A DNA stretch of 34,151 bases, taken from Zooshikella ganghwensis DSM 15267 (GTDB lineage Bacteria > Pseudomonadota > Gammaproteobacteria > Pseudomonadales > Zooshikellaceae). This document shows positions 23,689 through 31,791 of this stretch, piece after piece. Each line of letters begins with the position of its first letter. Position 1 is the first letter of the stretch. The notes under the pieces are model-generated. The model had not been told where the DNA came from. It saw only the letters and a list, made by a program, of their open reading frames with translations, and ran no database searches. The position numbers were made by a program, and so were the translations under genes. The DNA is taken from positions 1 to 34,151 of the forward strand of contig NZ_AUAF01000043.1 in assembly GCF_000428585.1 (NCBI RefSeq), given 5' to 3'.

Positions 23689-25185
23689 TTGGTGACGAGT
23701 ACGACGAGTTTAGGCCCAATGTTGTCCATAAATGATTTGGTTGAGGCCAATCGTGATGTTCGATGCCCTTTTCGTATAGGTTTTCAAGATGTTGATAGTA
23801 CTGCTTTAATCCAGTTGAATTGTGAATATATTTTTAGGCTACTACCCAAGAAGCGCTTGGTCTGTCGTGCAAATATGAATGATAGGCACGTTTTAGTAAA
23901 ACTCTTTATGGGAAGTAACGCTGATAAGTATTTGCAGAGAGAGCTGCGAGGTGTTATCGCATTACAACAAGCTGGCCTGCATACAGCAGACATCATTGCT
24001 CATGGTCCTGCTGCTCAAGGAATTGGGCAGGTACTCGTTCTGTCGTACTTGAGTGGCACAAAAAGCCTGCAAGCACAGTGGGATAATATCAGTTATCAGC
24101 CATCCCGATTAAGCATTCTTAGGCGAGTAATGCCTTTAATTGCAGATATGCATGCTGCGGGGCTAAAGCAAAACGATATCCACCTCAATAATTTTCTTAC
24201 AGACAAACAGGGAAAACTGTTTGTGGTTGATGGTGATGGCGTCGAAACCACAGAGCAAGGTGTGTCCTTAACTGAAAGTGAAATAATAGATAATCTGGCA
24301 CTACTGTTTGCGCAGCTACCTCCTGAGTATGATGATTTTGTAAGTGAATTAATCACTGTTTATAATGTGCGCACTTCGCGATCCAAGGTTGAGACTGAAG
24401 TACTTTTATCTAGAGTAAAGTTTCGTCGTCACTGGCGCTTGCAACGTTACTTGAAAAAGATCTATCGCAACTGTACAGAATTTGTTGTTAACCATGGCTG
24501 GCAGCATTTCTATGTAACCCGTAGAGAGTTAGCAACGAAGGAATGGCTTGAGTTTTTAGCAAATCCTGAGACCTATATGGGTACAGGTAAGAGGCTTAAA
24601 AGTGGTAATACAGCAACGGTAGATTTGGTGGAGGTTGCTGGACGTCAGGTTGTGGTAAAACGTTACAATATCAAGAATTGGCAGCACCGTTTAAGTCGTT
24701 GTTGGCGCCCTTCTAGGGCATGGTTGTCGTGGCGTAATGGGTATATGTTAACCATGCTGGGGATATCAACCCCCCAGCCATTAGCGATGATTGAAGAGCG
24801 TTGCTGTTATCTTAGAGGGCGTGCTTATTTGATTTTAGATTATATTGCAGCCCCTGATTTATTAAACTGGACTCAACAAGAAGGTGTTCAGGAGCAATTA
24901 CCAGTAATTAAAAGTCAGCTAGAGAGACTTTTTTCTATTTGGCTGAACAATGGTGTTAGTCATGGTGACCTTAAAGGCAATAACTTATTAGTCAATGAAA
25001 AGATGGATATACAGGTTATTGACTTAGATGCCATGCAGATGCACTCAAATCAGAAACAGCTTCAACGCTATTTTCGAAAAGATATGCAGCGGTTTTTAAA
25101 AAACTGGACCGATAGTCCTGACTTGTGTGATACATTTGAACCTTTGGTTCAGCATATGAATGCACAGATAGAGCAGTTAAAATAG
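23689..25185 (+). CDS. Tandem double-kinase-domain protein of the LPS core locus
   Basis: This 498-residue protein holds two kinase-like units in one chain. Unit 1 (~45-235): VLVKLFMG (Lys71), catalytic loop KQNDIHLNNFL (Asp163) and VVDGDGVE (Asp181). Unit 2 (~300-495): VVVKRYN (Lys324), SHGDLKGNNLL (Asp427) and VIDLDAM (Asp445). Both appear to keep the catalytic and metal-binding Asp. The start is TTG 23689 or GTG 23692; an ATG at 23719 with AGG in front is an alternative that keeps unit 1. The position matches the long kinase-like gene (PA5006 by recollection) that follows wapQ in Pseudomonas. It likely phosphorylates LPS core sugars; two units may mean two positions or one regulatory half. 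The stop is 133 bases before the carbamoyltransferase. Confidence 0.75.
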   Translation: MVTSTTSLGPMLSINDLVEANRDVRCPFRIGFQDVDSTALIQLNCEYIFRLLPKKRLVCRANMNDRHVLVKLFMGSNADKYLQRELRGVIALQQAGLHTADIIAHGPAAQGIGQVLVLSYLSGTKSLQAQWDNISYQPSRLSILRRVMPLIADMHAAGLKQNDIHLNNFLTDKQGKLFVVDGDGVETTEQGVSLTESEIIDNLALLFAQLPPEYDDFVSELITVYNVRTSRSKVETEVLLSRVKFRRHWRLQRYLKKIYRNCTEFVVNHGWQHFYVTRRELATKEWLEFLANPETYMGTGKRLKSGNTATVDLVEVAGRQVVVKRYNIKNWQHRLSRCWRPSRAWLSWRNGYMLTMLGISTPQPLAMIEERCCYLRGRAYLILDYIAAPDLLNWTQQEGVQEQLPVIKSQLERLFSIWLNNGVSHGDLKGNNLLVNEKMDIQVIDLDAMQMHSNQKQLQRYFRKDMQRFLKNWTDSPDLCDTFEPLVQHMNAQIEQLK

Positions 25186-25246
25186 AGCAACTAAAGATTT
25201 AAATAAGTAAGCTTGATTCAAACCCTCTGCGTTATGAATGCATATA

Positions 25247-25276
25247 TTGACGTTTATCAAAGGTGATAAGTGTATG
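25247..25276 (+). promoter_or_regulatory. Candidate promoter with an inverted repeat in its spacer, upstream of the carbamoyltransferase
   Basis: TTGACG (25247-25252) and TGTATG (25271-25276) lie 18 bases apart, and the spacer contains the inverted repeat TTATCA / TGATAA (25254-25259, 25264-25269, four-base loop). It sits in the largest gap within the LPS cluster, 43 bases before the GTG at 25319. The -10 is weak, so this is tentative. Confidence 0.3.
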
Positions 25277-25318
25277 TGTCGAATGCTAAAGGTTTGAAAA
25301 AACAAAGAGGAACATCGT

Positions 25319-27082
25319 GTGGCGTTAACGGTTTTGGGGTTATCTGGTGCACTGGGGCATGATCCTTCTGCAGCTATTTATGTAGACGGCAAGTTGGTAG
25401 CCGCTGTAGAGGAAGAGCGCTTTCTACGGGATAAGCATGCTAAAAATAAAATGCCAATAGAATCTACTAAATTTTGTTTGGCTCAGGCTGGTATCACTCC
25501 GCGAGATATTGATGTGGTTGCAGTACCTTATGCCCCTATATCTTTGGCAACACCTGCGCGCTGGCATTATGCAAAACGTTATTGGTATGCCCCAGATCGC
25601 TCTTTGGATGCTTTGTTTAATGGTAATCGTCGCTATCGTCGCTATGTTGGACGTATCCGTGAAATGTTAGAGTCATTGGGCTTTGACTGGAATAAAATAG
25701 AGTTTGAACCCGTTGAGCACCATTTAGCCCATGCTTCAAGCGCCTATCATTTAAGTGGTTTTAAAGAAAAAACTGCCATTATGGGAATTGATGGTAAAGG
25801 TGAATATGCCACAACCTTTTTCGGTTATGGAGAAAATGGCAAGATCCATAAAATTAAAGAGTTTTATGATCCAGACTCGTTAGGTGGCTTATACGGCGCT
25901 ATTACCGAATATCTTGGTTTTGACATGCTTGATGGTGAGTATAAGGTGATGGGAATGGCACCTTATGGTGATCCTGACAAATATGACTTATCACGACTTA
26001 TAAAGTTTGATGGTAAAAATTTCGAAGTAAATACTGATTATGCCAATGTTATAGGGCTTAGACGTTATAAAGAAAAGGGTCGAGGTTTTTATTTTAGTCC
26101 TAAACTGATTGATTGGTTAGGACCTCGCCGTAAAGGGGATATGGCTGACGATCCATACATACATTATGCCGCAGCTATGCAAAAGCTTTATGAAGACGTC
26201 TCTTTAAAACTAATGGATTACTATTTAGGCGATATTATTAAAGAGACAGGTTTGATTGCATTTTCTGGTGGTGGAGCCTTAAATGTAAAATTAAACCAAA
26301 AAATTATTGCTCGTCCCGAAGTAAAAGAACTATTTGTACAGCCTGCTTCAGGTGATGCAGGAACTGCTGTAGGTGCTGCTTCGTATGTTGTAGAGAAGCG
26401 TGGAATCAAAGTTGAAAAAATGGAGCATGTTTATCTTGGTCCATCATTTAATAATGACCAAGTGATTGAAGCATGTGAGCAACACGCAGAGAAGCCGAAG
26501 TTCTTACAAATTGATAATGTGCCACAACGCATTGCTAAAATTTTATCCGAAGGAAACCCAGTGGCTTGGTTTCAAGGTAGGATGGAGTTTGGACCTCGTG
26601 CGTTAGGGCATCGCAGTATTTTAGGGTGTCCAAGCTTTAAAGGGATCGCTGATCGAATAAATGAGCAAATTAAGTTCCGTGAGCGGTGGCGGCCTTTTTG
26701 TCCAAGTATGCTGGATAGAGTGGCAACAGAAATGTTTAAGGTGGACCATCCTGCGCCTTTCATGACATTTACTTTTGAAGTTAATGAAGAGTGGAAAGAA
26801 AGAGTACCTGAGGTTGTTCATGAAGATGGTACGTCCCGAGGTCAAGCGGTTAAGCAGGAATTTAATCCTCGTTATTATGCGCTGTTGGAAGAAATGGAAA
26901 AGCGGACAGGTAATGGTGTCGTTTTGAATACGTCATTAAACCGACGTGGTGAGCCTGTAGTATGTACACCAACAGATGCTTTAAACATGTTTTTTGGTTC
27001 AGATCTGCAATATCTTATTATGGAAGACATTTTGGTTGTTAAAGCTGAGTTTCCAGCTGATATCCAAGACCCCATAAATTAA
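25319..27082 (+). CDS. wapO: LPS core carbamoyltransferase (NodU/CmcH family)
   Basis: The family uses carbamoyl phosphate and ATP to place a carbamoyl group on a sugar hydroxyl; WapO of Pseudomonas modifies heptose II. The 587 residues cover both parts of the family. The N-terminal sugar-kinase-like part has LGLSGALGHDPSAAIYVDGK, AVEEERF, VEHHLAHASSAYHLSGF (metal-binding His cluster) and SGGGALNVKLNQ (~320). The C-terminal YrdC-like/carbamoyl part has GRMEFGPRALGHRSILG (~420-436) and VLNTSLNRRGEPVVCTP (~535). It starts at GTG with AGAGGAAC upstream. The strong terminator at 27098-27131 closes the proximal part of the operon after this gene. The function name is by family and gene order. Confidence 0.92.
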   Translation: MALTVLGLSGALGHDPSAAIYVDGKLVAAVEEERFLRDKHAKNKMPIESTKFCLAQAGITPRDIDVVAVPYAPISLATPARWHYAKRYWYAPDRSLDALFNGNRRYRRYVGRIREMLESLGFDWNKIEFEPVEHHLAHASSAYHLSGFKEKTAIMGIDGKGEYATTFFGYGENGKIHKIKEFYDPDSLGGLYGAITEYLGFDMLDGEYKVMGMAPYGDPDKYDLSRLIKFDGKNFEVNTDYANVIGLRRYKEKGRGFYFSPKLIDWLGPRRKGDMADDPYIHYAAAMQKLYEDVSLKLMDYYLGDIIKETGLIAFSGGGALNVKLNQKIIARPEVKELFVQPASGDAGTAVGAASYVVEKRGIKVEKMEHVYLGPSFNNDQVIEACEQHAEKPKFLQIDNVPQRIAKILSEGNPVAWFQGRMEFGPRALGHRSILGCPSFKGIADRINEQIKFRERWRPFCPSMLDRVATEMFKVDHPAPFMTFTFEVNEEWKERVPEVVHEDGTSRGQAVKQEFNPRYYALLEEMEKRTGNGVVLNTSLNRRGEPVVCTPTDALNMFFGSDLQYLIMEDILVVKAEFPADIQDPIN

Positions 27083-27097
27083 TAATAAAGGAAAGAG

Positions 27098-27131
27098 ACT
27101 ATAGCTCCTAGCAGGAGCTATAGTTGTTTTT
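27098..27131 (+). terminator. Rho-independent terminator or attenuator between wapO and the WapH-like gene
   Basis: ACTATAGCTCC (27098-27108) and GGAGCTATAGT (27114-27124) form 11 perfect pairs with a five-base loop, followed by TGTTTTT (27125-27131). It ends only 15 bases before the next start codon, so it may attenuate rather than fully stop transcription into the distal glycosyltransferase genes. Confidence 0.85.
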
Positions 27132-27146
27132 GAAAAGGTTATGTCT

Positions 27147-28253
27147 ATGTACGTACTGCAGCTTTGTCATGATTACAAGCCCCCTTTTTTAAGTGTGGCT
27201 AATCAGTATGCTGCATTATTTGATGATACCCCTTTTAAGGTTGTTACGGTCTACTTAAAAGGAGAGCCAAAAGAGGAAGTTATCAAAGCTTCTAAATCAT
27301 CAGACGTTATTTTTTTAAATTATTCATCAAAGCAACTACGTGGTTTGAAAAGACAGCAAATTGCTGATTTAAAAAAACTACATAAAAAATTTAATTTTAA
27401 GTTTGTTTTAGCTCACCGGTATAAAGCCTTATTTATTGCATCTCATATACCTAACGTCCCGTGTGTTGGTATTCATCATGCATTTGGTGACTACCAGCGT
27501 TTAACAAGACGTTGGTATGTAAATAAGAATCGTCAGCGTTTATTTTTATTGGGTGTATCTGATGCAGTACGTGATGATATGCGTGGCTGCTTAACAAAGT
27601 GGAACCCATCAAATATTCAAACACTCTATAATCGAGTTGATTATGATTTGCTAAAATCTCAATTAATTGATAGAGAATCTGCTCGCAAAAAATTAGGCTT
27701 GCCTCTGGATAAATTTGTTTACGCAAATGTTGGCCGGTTGCATCCAGATAAAGATCAGGCAACCTTGATTAAAGCTTTTGCGAAAGTTATTCAAAAACAG
27801 CCCAATTCACTGCTTGCAATAATGGGAAGTGGTCGTCTTCAGAGAGAGCTTGAAAAACTGACGAAAACACTAGGTATTATGGATAGTGTTTTATTTTTAG
27901 GACAAGTCAAAGAAGCCGCTAGATATTTTAAAGCATTTGATAGCTTTGTGCTGTCTTCTGATCATGAACCTTTTGGTATGGTCTTGTTAGAAGCAATGGC
28001 AGCAGGGTTACCTATTATTTCGACAGATTGTGGTGGGGCGAAAGAAGTTGTGTCAGGATGTGGTGCTCTCTTTACACTGGGTGATGACAAGGCGTTAGTA
28101 AATAAAATGCTTGAGGTTCATCATTATGATCCTGTAATGATGAACCAGCTGGTTGATAGTATGGACAGAAAGGTTACTAAGAACTTTTCCTATGCTGCTG
28201 TTAAGAACTGTTTTTGGCAGATACCTTTTGTTCAACAGATTAGTGGAGTTTAA
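27147..28253 (+). CDS. wapH: LPS core glycosyltransferase, GT4, WapH-like
   Basis: I start at ATG 27147 (368 residues) because AAAAGG at 27133-27138 is eight bases upstream; ATG 27141 would leave only two bases. The GT4 pattern is clear: an N-terminal acceptor half with HRYKALFIASHI and HHAFGDYQRLTRRW, then the donor half with VGRLHPDKDQATLIKAFAKV (~193-212), VLFLGQVKEA and the E-x7-E segment SSDHEPFGMVLLEAMAAGLP (~277-296). Its place between the carbamoyltransferase and mig-14 is that of wapH in Pseudomonas, which adds an outer-core hexose. The symbol rests on position plus family. The gene at 31784 is a paralogue. The hairpin 27098-27131 just ahead suggests regulated read-through. Confidence 0.82.
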   Translation: MYVLQLCHDYKPPFLSVANQYAALFDDTPFKVVTVYLKGEPKEEVIKASKSSDVIFLNYSSKQLRGLKRQQIADLKKLHKKFNFKFVLAHRYKALFIASHIPNVPCVGIHHAFGDYQRLTRRWYVNKNRQRLFLLGVSDAVRDDMRGCLTKWNPSNIQTLYNRVDYDLLKSQLIDRESARKKLGLPLDKFVYANVGRLHPDKDQATLIKAFAKVIQKQPNSLLAIMGSGRLQRELEKLTKTLGIMDSVLFLGQVKEAARYFKAFDSFVLSSDHEPFGMVLLEAMAAGLPIISTDCGGAKEVVSGCGALFTLGDDKALVNKMLEVHHYDPVMMNQLVDSMDRKVTKNFSYAAVKNCFWQIPFVQQISGV

Positions 28254-28258
28254 TACCA

Positions 28259-29158
28259 GTGAATTGGTTGATTAAGTGGCACATGAGGCATTGGACAACG
28301 ATACCTTATTCGACTTATTGCAAGGCATATAACCAGTGGGGGGGGAGTTTTATTACTCACCCAGAGGTTATTCAGGGTATTTCTGAGTTACTTGAGATTC
28401 CCGTTATGTTCCAAGGACGCTATGAAGATGACAGGTTAGTCGCAGCGGTTCCCACCTGGGGTAATTATATTGCTGGTAGTAAGGGAGCATTGAAAAAACT
28501 CGGTAAACGAGGGCTAATTGATGTTGGTAATCCTGAAGTGATTTTACCAATGAGTCCTAATATTCGGATAGTATTACCTTATAAATCTGACTTTATTTCA
28601 TGCGAACATCAGCCTCAAATAATTAATTTAAAAAATAAAGGAAAAGCACTTTGCTTGGCAAAAGGATTCCATGCAGAAGGTTTTTCAAAGAAATTTAAAT
28701 ATAATCACCGAAGAGAAATTAGATTATTTCAAGATGAAGGTGGTGAGTTCAGATCTGTTAATAGCGTTTCTGCTGACCAGCTATGTGAGCTTTATCTCGA
28801 TCTTTTTGAAAAACGTTGGGGGTTCAGTGCGAAGGGCGCAACTTTAATGCATAAACTGCTTGAGAAACTATATAATTTTCTAACTGGAACCATACTGTAT
28901 ATAGCTGATGAGCCTATTGCGATTCAACTTGTATATCAAGTTGAAACTATGAAACATTTTAGTGTTGAGTATGTGAATGGAGGCGTTAACCCCTCCTACA
29001 AGAACTATAGTCCAGGTAGTATTTTAAGTTTCTCGAACATACAGCAAGCACAAGAGCTAGCTGATAGTAAAAGTAAACCACTCCGTTATTCTTTTGGCTT
29101 GGCTGATAATGATTATAAGCTCCGTTGGTGTAATAAAGTCCCAGTGTTTTTAACCTAG
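28259..29158 (+). CDS. mig-14: Mig-14 family protein
   Basis: Mig-14 is known from Salmonella and Pseudomonas as a membrane-associated protein that promotes resistance to cationic antimicrobial peptides; the biochemical reaction is not settled. This 299-residue protein matches the family length and has the IPYSTYCKAYNQWGGSFITHPEVI start, the middle KYNHRREIRLFQDEGGEFR and the C-terminal half with LYLDLFEKRWG, FSVEYVNGGVNPSY, LSFSNIQQAQE and FGLADNDYKLRW. This half resembles a GNAT/FemAB-type acyltransferase fold. It starts at GTG 28259 with GGAG ten bases upstream, six bases after the wapH-like stop. The LPS locus context fits a role in modifying or placing a core substituent. No transmembrane helix is evident. 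Confidence 0.88.
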   Translation: MNWLIKWHMRHWTTIPYSTYCKAYNQWGGSFITHPEVIQGISELLEIPVMFQGRYEDDRLVAAVPTWGNYIAGSKGALKKLGKRGLIDVGNPEVILPMSPNIRIVLPYKSDFISCEHQPQIINLKNKGKALCLAKGFHAEGFSKKFKYNHRREIRLFQDEGGEFRSVNSVSADQLCELYLDLFEKRWGFSAKGATLMHKLLEKLYNFLTGTILYIADEPIAIQLVYQVETMKHFSVEYVNGGVNPSYKNYSPGSILSFSNIQQAQELADSKSKPLRYSFGLADNDYKLRWCNKVPVFLT

Positions 29159-29165
29159 AAATAAT

Positions 29166-30602
29166 ATGAATACTCAATCTGCTACTTGGCTGAAAAAAAA
29201 GAAACAGAAAAACAAAATTAAAGCATGCTTAATTCTGTTGATAAGCATAATGGGGGTTGCTCTAGGATTTTACTGGCAATCATTGTTGCTGCTTTTATTA
29301 TTTTATATTGCACATGAGCTTCTATGGTCAGACCATATTTTCTATAATCCTAAATCTGACTATCTGTACAGCTTTCCAAATGCATTTTGTACAAAAGCTG
29401 AGTTAGACAATGGTAAATTATGCTTATTTCAAAGTGCTGAGTTGGTTAAATGCGATACAGCAGTACTTGCGATATCAATAAAAAGTAATGCATTTTTAGC
29501 TTCTGTATTCGATCCATATGTTGAAATTGGTGACGGTAAATACATTGCTAGACAGTATTTTGAAAGGGGATTGGAGGGAATCAGATATATTAATATCAGC
29601 GATTATCTGGAAAAGCTCGTAGATGGAAAAGCTGTTTCTATCAAGTTTAAACACTGTCAGCCACTGCTACCCAGTGATATTTTAGTCTATGGGTTTTGTA
29701 ATGATGACTTTGTAAATAAGAAAATTTTAGTTGTTGCTCCTCATGCGGATGATGCTGAATTAGCTGCTTTTGGTTTGTATAGCCAAGCAACAGATGTGGC
29801 AGTTGTTACATTAACGGCTGGAGAGGTTGAAGCCGAAAGCTTCTCTCATGTTTATGCTGATAGTAAAAAGGCATCTTTATTAAAAGGACGGTTGAGAGCT
29901 TTTGACAGTATTGCAGTACCTCAATGGGGTGGTGTTAAACCAGAGAATATCATCCATCTTGGTTATTTTTGTTTACGCTTAAAAGAGATGTTTGATGATC
30001 TGAGTAAAACGACTATTTCATTAACGGCTGGAGTTAATTCTACAAAAGTATTCAGAGAGTTTAACCCATTTAAACTTCCTAGTGATAAAGATAACTTTGC
30101 TTCAGGAAAAAACTTGATAAGTGACTTAAAATTTTTGATTGAAAAATATCAGCCTGAAGTTATTATCATGCCACATAGTCAGCTGGATCCCCATGAAGAC
30201 CATATCTATACGTCTCGTTTTGTTGAGTTAGCAATCAAAGAATCATCTTTCAAAGGCATTCAGCATATACTCGGTTATGCAAACCACTTTCATTACACGG
30301 ATATGCATCCTTTTGGTCCACCACACTCTATAGCATCTTTACCCCCAAACGTAGATATGATGCAAAGTCTTGATGCGGTGTTCTCTCTTTCGTTAAGTGA
30401 AGAAGAGCAAAAGAATAAAGTTTATGCTTTGGAAATGATGCATGACTTAAAAAGACCCATCAAACATAAAAAGGTCATTAGGTCTCTAGTTCAGAAAATA
30501 ATAGGAAGATCATATAACAAATATGGATATGACACATACTTTTCGAAAAATATAAAAAATAATGAACTTTTTTACTTAAAAAGGTTAAATAATGAATATT
30601 AA
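29166..30602 (+). CDS. dnpA: PIG-L family de-N-acetylase of the LPS core locus (DnpA-like)
   Basis: This is a zinc-dependent deacetylase acting on an N-acetylated sugar. The 478-residue protein has an N-terminal basic stretch and two close hydrophobic segments (~19-54) that anchor it in the inner membrane. The PIG-L domain (~186-430) has the metal motif APHADDAELA (His193, Asp195, Asp196) and the second motif DPHEDH (Asp345, His346). The Pseudomonas protein DnpA (PA5002) lies at the same place after mig-14 and has been linked to antibiotic tolerance. The likely substrate is an N-acetylhexosamine of the LPS core, but this is inference. The stop overlaps the start of the ligase gene by 11 bases, so translation is probably coupled. 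Confidence 0.87.
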   Translation: MNTQSATWLKKKKQKNKIKACLILLISIMGVALGFYWQSLLLLLLFYIAHELLWSDHIFYNPKSDYLYSFPNAFCTKAELDNGKLCLFQSAELVKCDTAVLAISIKSNAFLASVFDPYVEIGDGKYIARQYFERGLEGIRYINISDYLEKLVDGKAVSIKFKHCQPLLPSDILVYGFCNDDFVNKKILVVAPHADDAELAAFGLYSQATDVAVVTLTAGEVEAESFSHVYADSKKASLLKGRLRAFDSIAVPQWGGVKPENIIHLGYFCLRLKEMFDDLSKTTISLTAGVNSTKVFREFNPFKLPSDKDNFASGKNLISDLKFLIEKYQPEVIIMPHSQLDPHEDHIYTSRFVELAIKESSFKGIQHILGYANHFHYTDMHPFGPPHSIASLPPNVDMMQSLDAVFSLSLSEEEQKNKVYALEMMHDLKRPIKHKKVIRSLVQKIIGRSYNKYGYDTYFSKNIKNNELFYLKRLNNEY

Positions 30603-31791
30603 TCTAACATGTAGTTACGTTAGAAATTTTTTTTTGATCTTGCTTTGTTTTGGATTTTTAATATTTATTGCTGGTATTCAAGTTGTCCCAGATACAAGTA
30701 AGTGGCACACACAGCTTTATCTGCTTGAGTTTCTTCCAACGTTGGTCCTTTTCTTTTTTGGTTTTGCACATACAAAGCTATATGTTAAATCTATTTATGT
30801 GAAGTTATTATTGTTTTTGTTTGCTTACTTGCTGTTGAGCGAGTTGGTAAATCAAAGTGGTGATACTTTAAAAGAACTTAAGCAGATGCTGCTCATTTTT
30901 TTATTTTCTTTTTCTATATTTTACTTGATAGATAAATTTGGTTATGAAAAGGTATTTTTTCCTTCGATTGTAATTGCCAGCTTGTTTGCATTGATAAGTA
31001 TAGCTCAGTTCTTTTTTGAAAATAAATCATTAGATACTGTCAGGTTTATTGGGGATGGTGTTCTAAGTAATCCTTTATTGAGCTCACACTACTTTGGTTC
31101 ATTGTGTGTTTTGGCTTTAGGAACGCTTTTCTGTGCAAAAGACAAGAAGACAAGACTTGTATTGCTAGGATGCGTGATAATATTTTTATTATGCTCATTG
31201 CTTACCAAGTCAAGGACAACAATGGTTGGGTTGTTGGGTGTTGTCGTTATCTACATTTATTTGATTATTATGAATAAAAAATCAGCCTTTTTGAAGTGGG
31301 TTGCATTAATAATAGCATTATTTGTTTTATTTTTTGTTTTGTTTGGTGATGAAATTATATCCAGAGGGGTATCGTTAAGGCCAGAGATATGGAGTGCATC
31401 TATTGATTTGATTATAAATAAGCCGTTGCTTGGTCATGGTGGTGATGCAGGGTTTGAAGTGTTTATATCCAAAGTTAACACCAGTTTTTATGACCCACAT
31501 AATATCCATTTAGCATTTGCATATCACTATGGGTTAATTGGGTTATTTTTATGGATTTCTTTATTAGGTGTTTTGTCGATAGCTTGCTTGAGATCTAGAA
31601 ATTCATTAATTATTTACATTGGTTTACCTTTGCTCGTATATGGAGCTATTGCCGGTCTCACAGAAGGAGGGAATATTGTTGGCAGACCAAAAGAAGTCTG
31701 GTTTTTAACTTGGTTACCAATCTCGATCGCTATAGGACTTTTAATAGTTGCAGGTGAAAATAGTAAAAAGCTGGTAAATCAAAATGGATAG
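30592..31791 (+). CDS. waaL: O-antigen ligase / polymerase-like membrane protein (WaaL/Wzy_C family)
   Basis: The 399-residue, very hydrophobic protein has about ten to twelve membrane segments, beginning with FFLILLCFGFLIFIAGIQV and ending with WLPISIAIGLLIVAG. Between the later helices lies a loop with the family signature: SLRPEIWSASIDLIINKPLLGHG (Arg263) and DPHNIHLAFAYHYGLIGL (His303), the H-N-x-x-L...G-x-x-G pattern shared by O-antigen ligases. WaaL joins O-antigen from undecaprenyl diphosphate to the core at the periplasmic side. Its place within the core cluster supports ligase over Wzy polymerase, but sequence alone does not separate them. Codon use is notably AT-rich. It overlaps the next gene by eight bases. 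Confidence 0.8.
   Translation: MNINLTCSYVRNFFLILLCFGFLIFIAGIQVVPDTSKWHTQLYLLEFLPTLVLFFFGFAHTKLYVKSIYVKLLLFLFAYLLLSELVNQSGDTLKELKQMLLIFLFSFSIFYLIDKFGYEKVFFPSIVIASLFALISIAQFFFENKSLDTVRFIGDGVLSNPLLSSHYFGSLCVLALGTLFCAKDKKTRLVLLGCVIIFLLCSLLTKSRTTMVGLLGVVVIYIYLIIMNKKSAFLKWVALIIALFVLFFVLFGDEIISRGVSLRPEIWSASIDLIINKPLLGHGGDAGFEVFISKVNTSFYDPHNIHLAFAYHYGLIGLFLWISLLGVLSIACLRSRNSLIIYIGLPLLVYGAIAGLTEGGNIVGRPKEVWFLTWLPISIAIGLLIVAGENSKKLVNQNG

Noticed and set aside
23689-25185. The double kinase as a misassembled fusion of two separate genes
   Set aside because: The frame is continuous, no internal start with ribosome binding site separates the units, and a long kinase-like gene occurs at this position in the Pseudomonas locus as I remember it.
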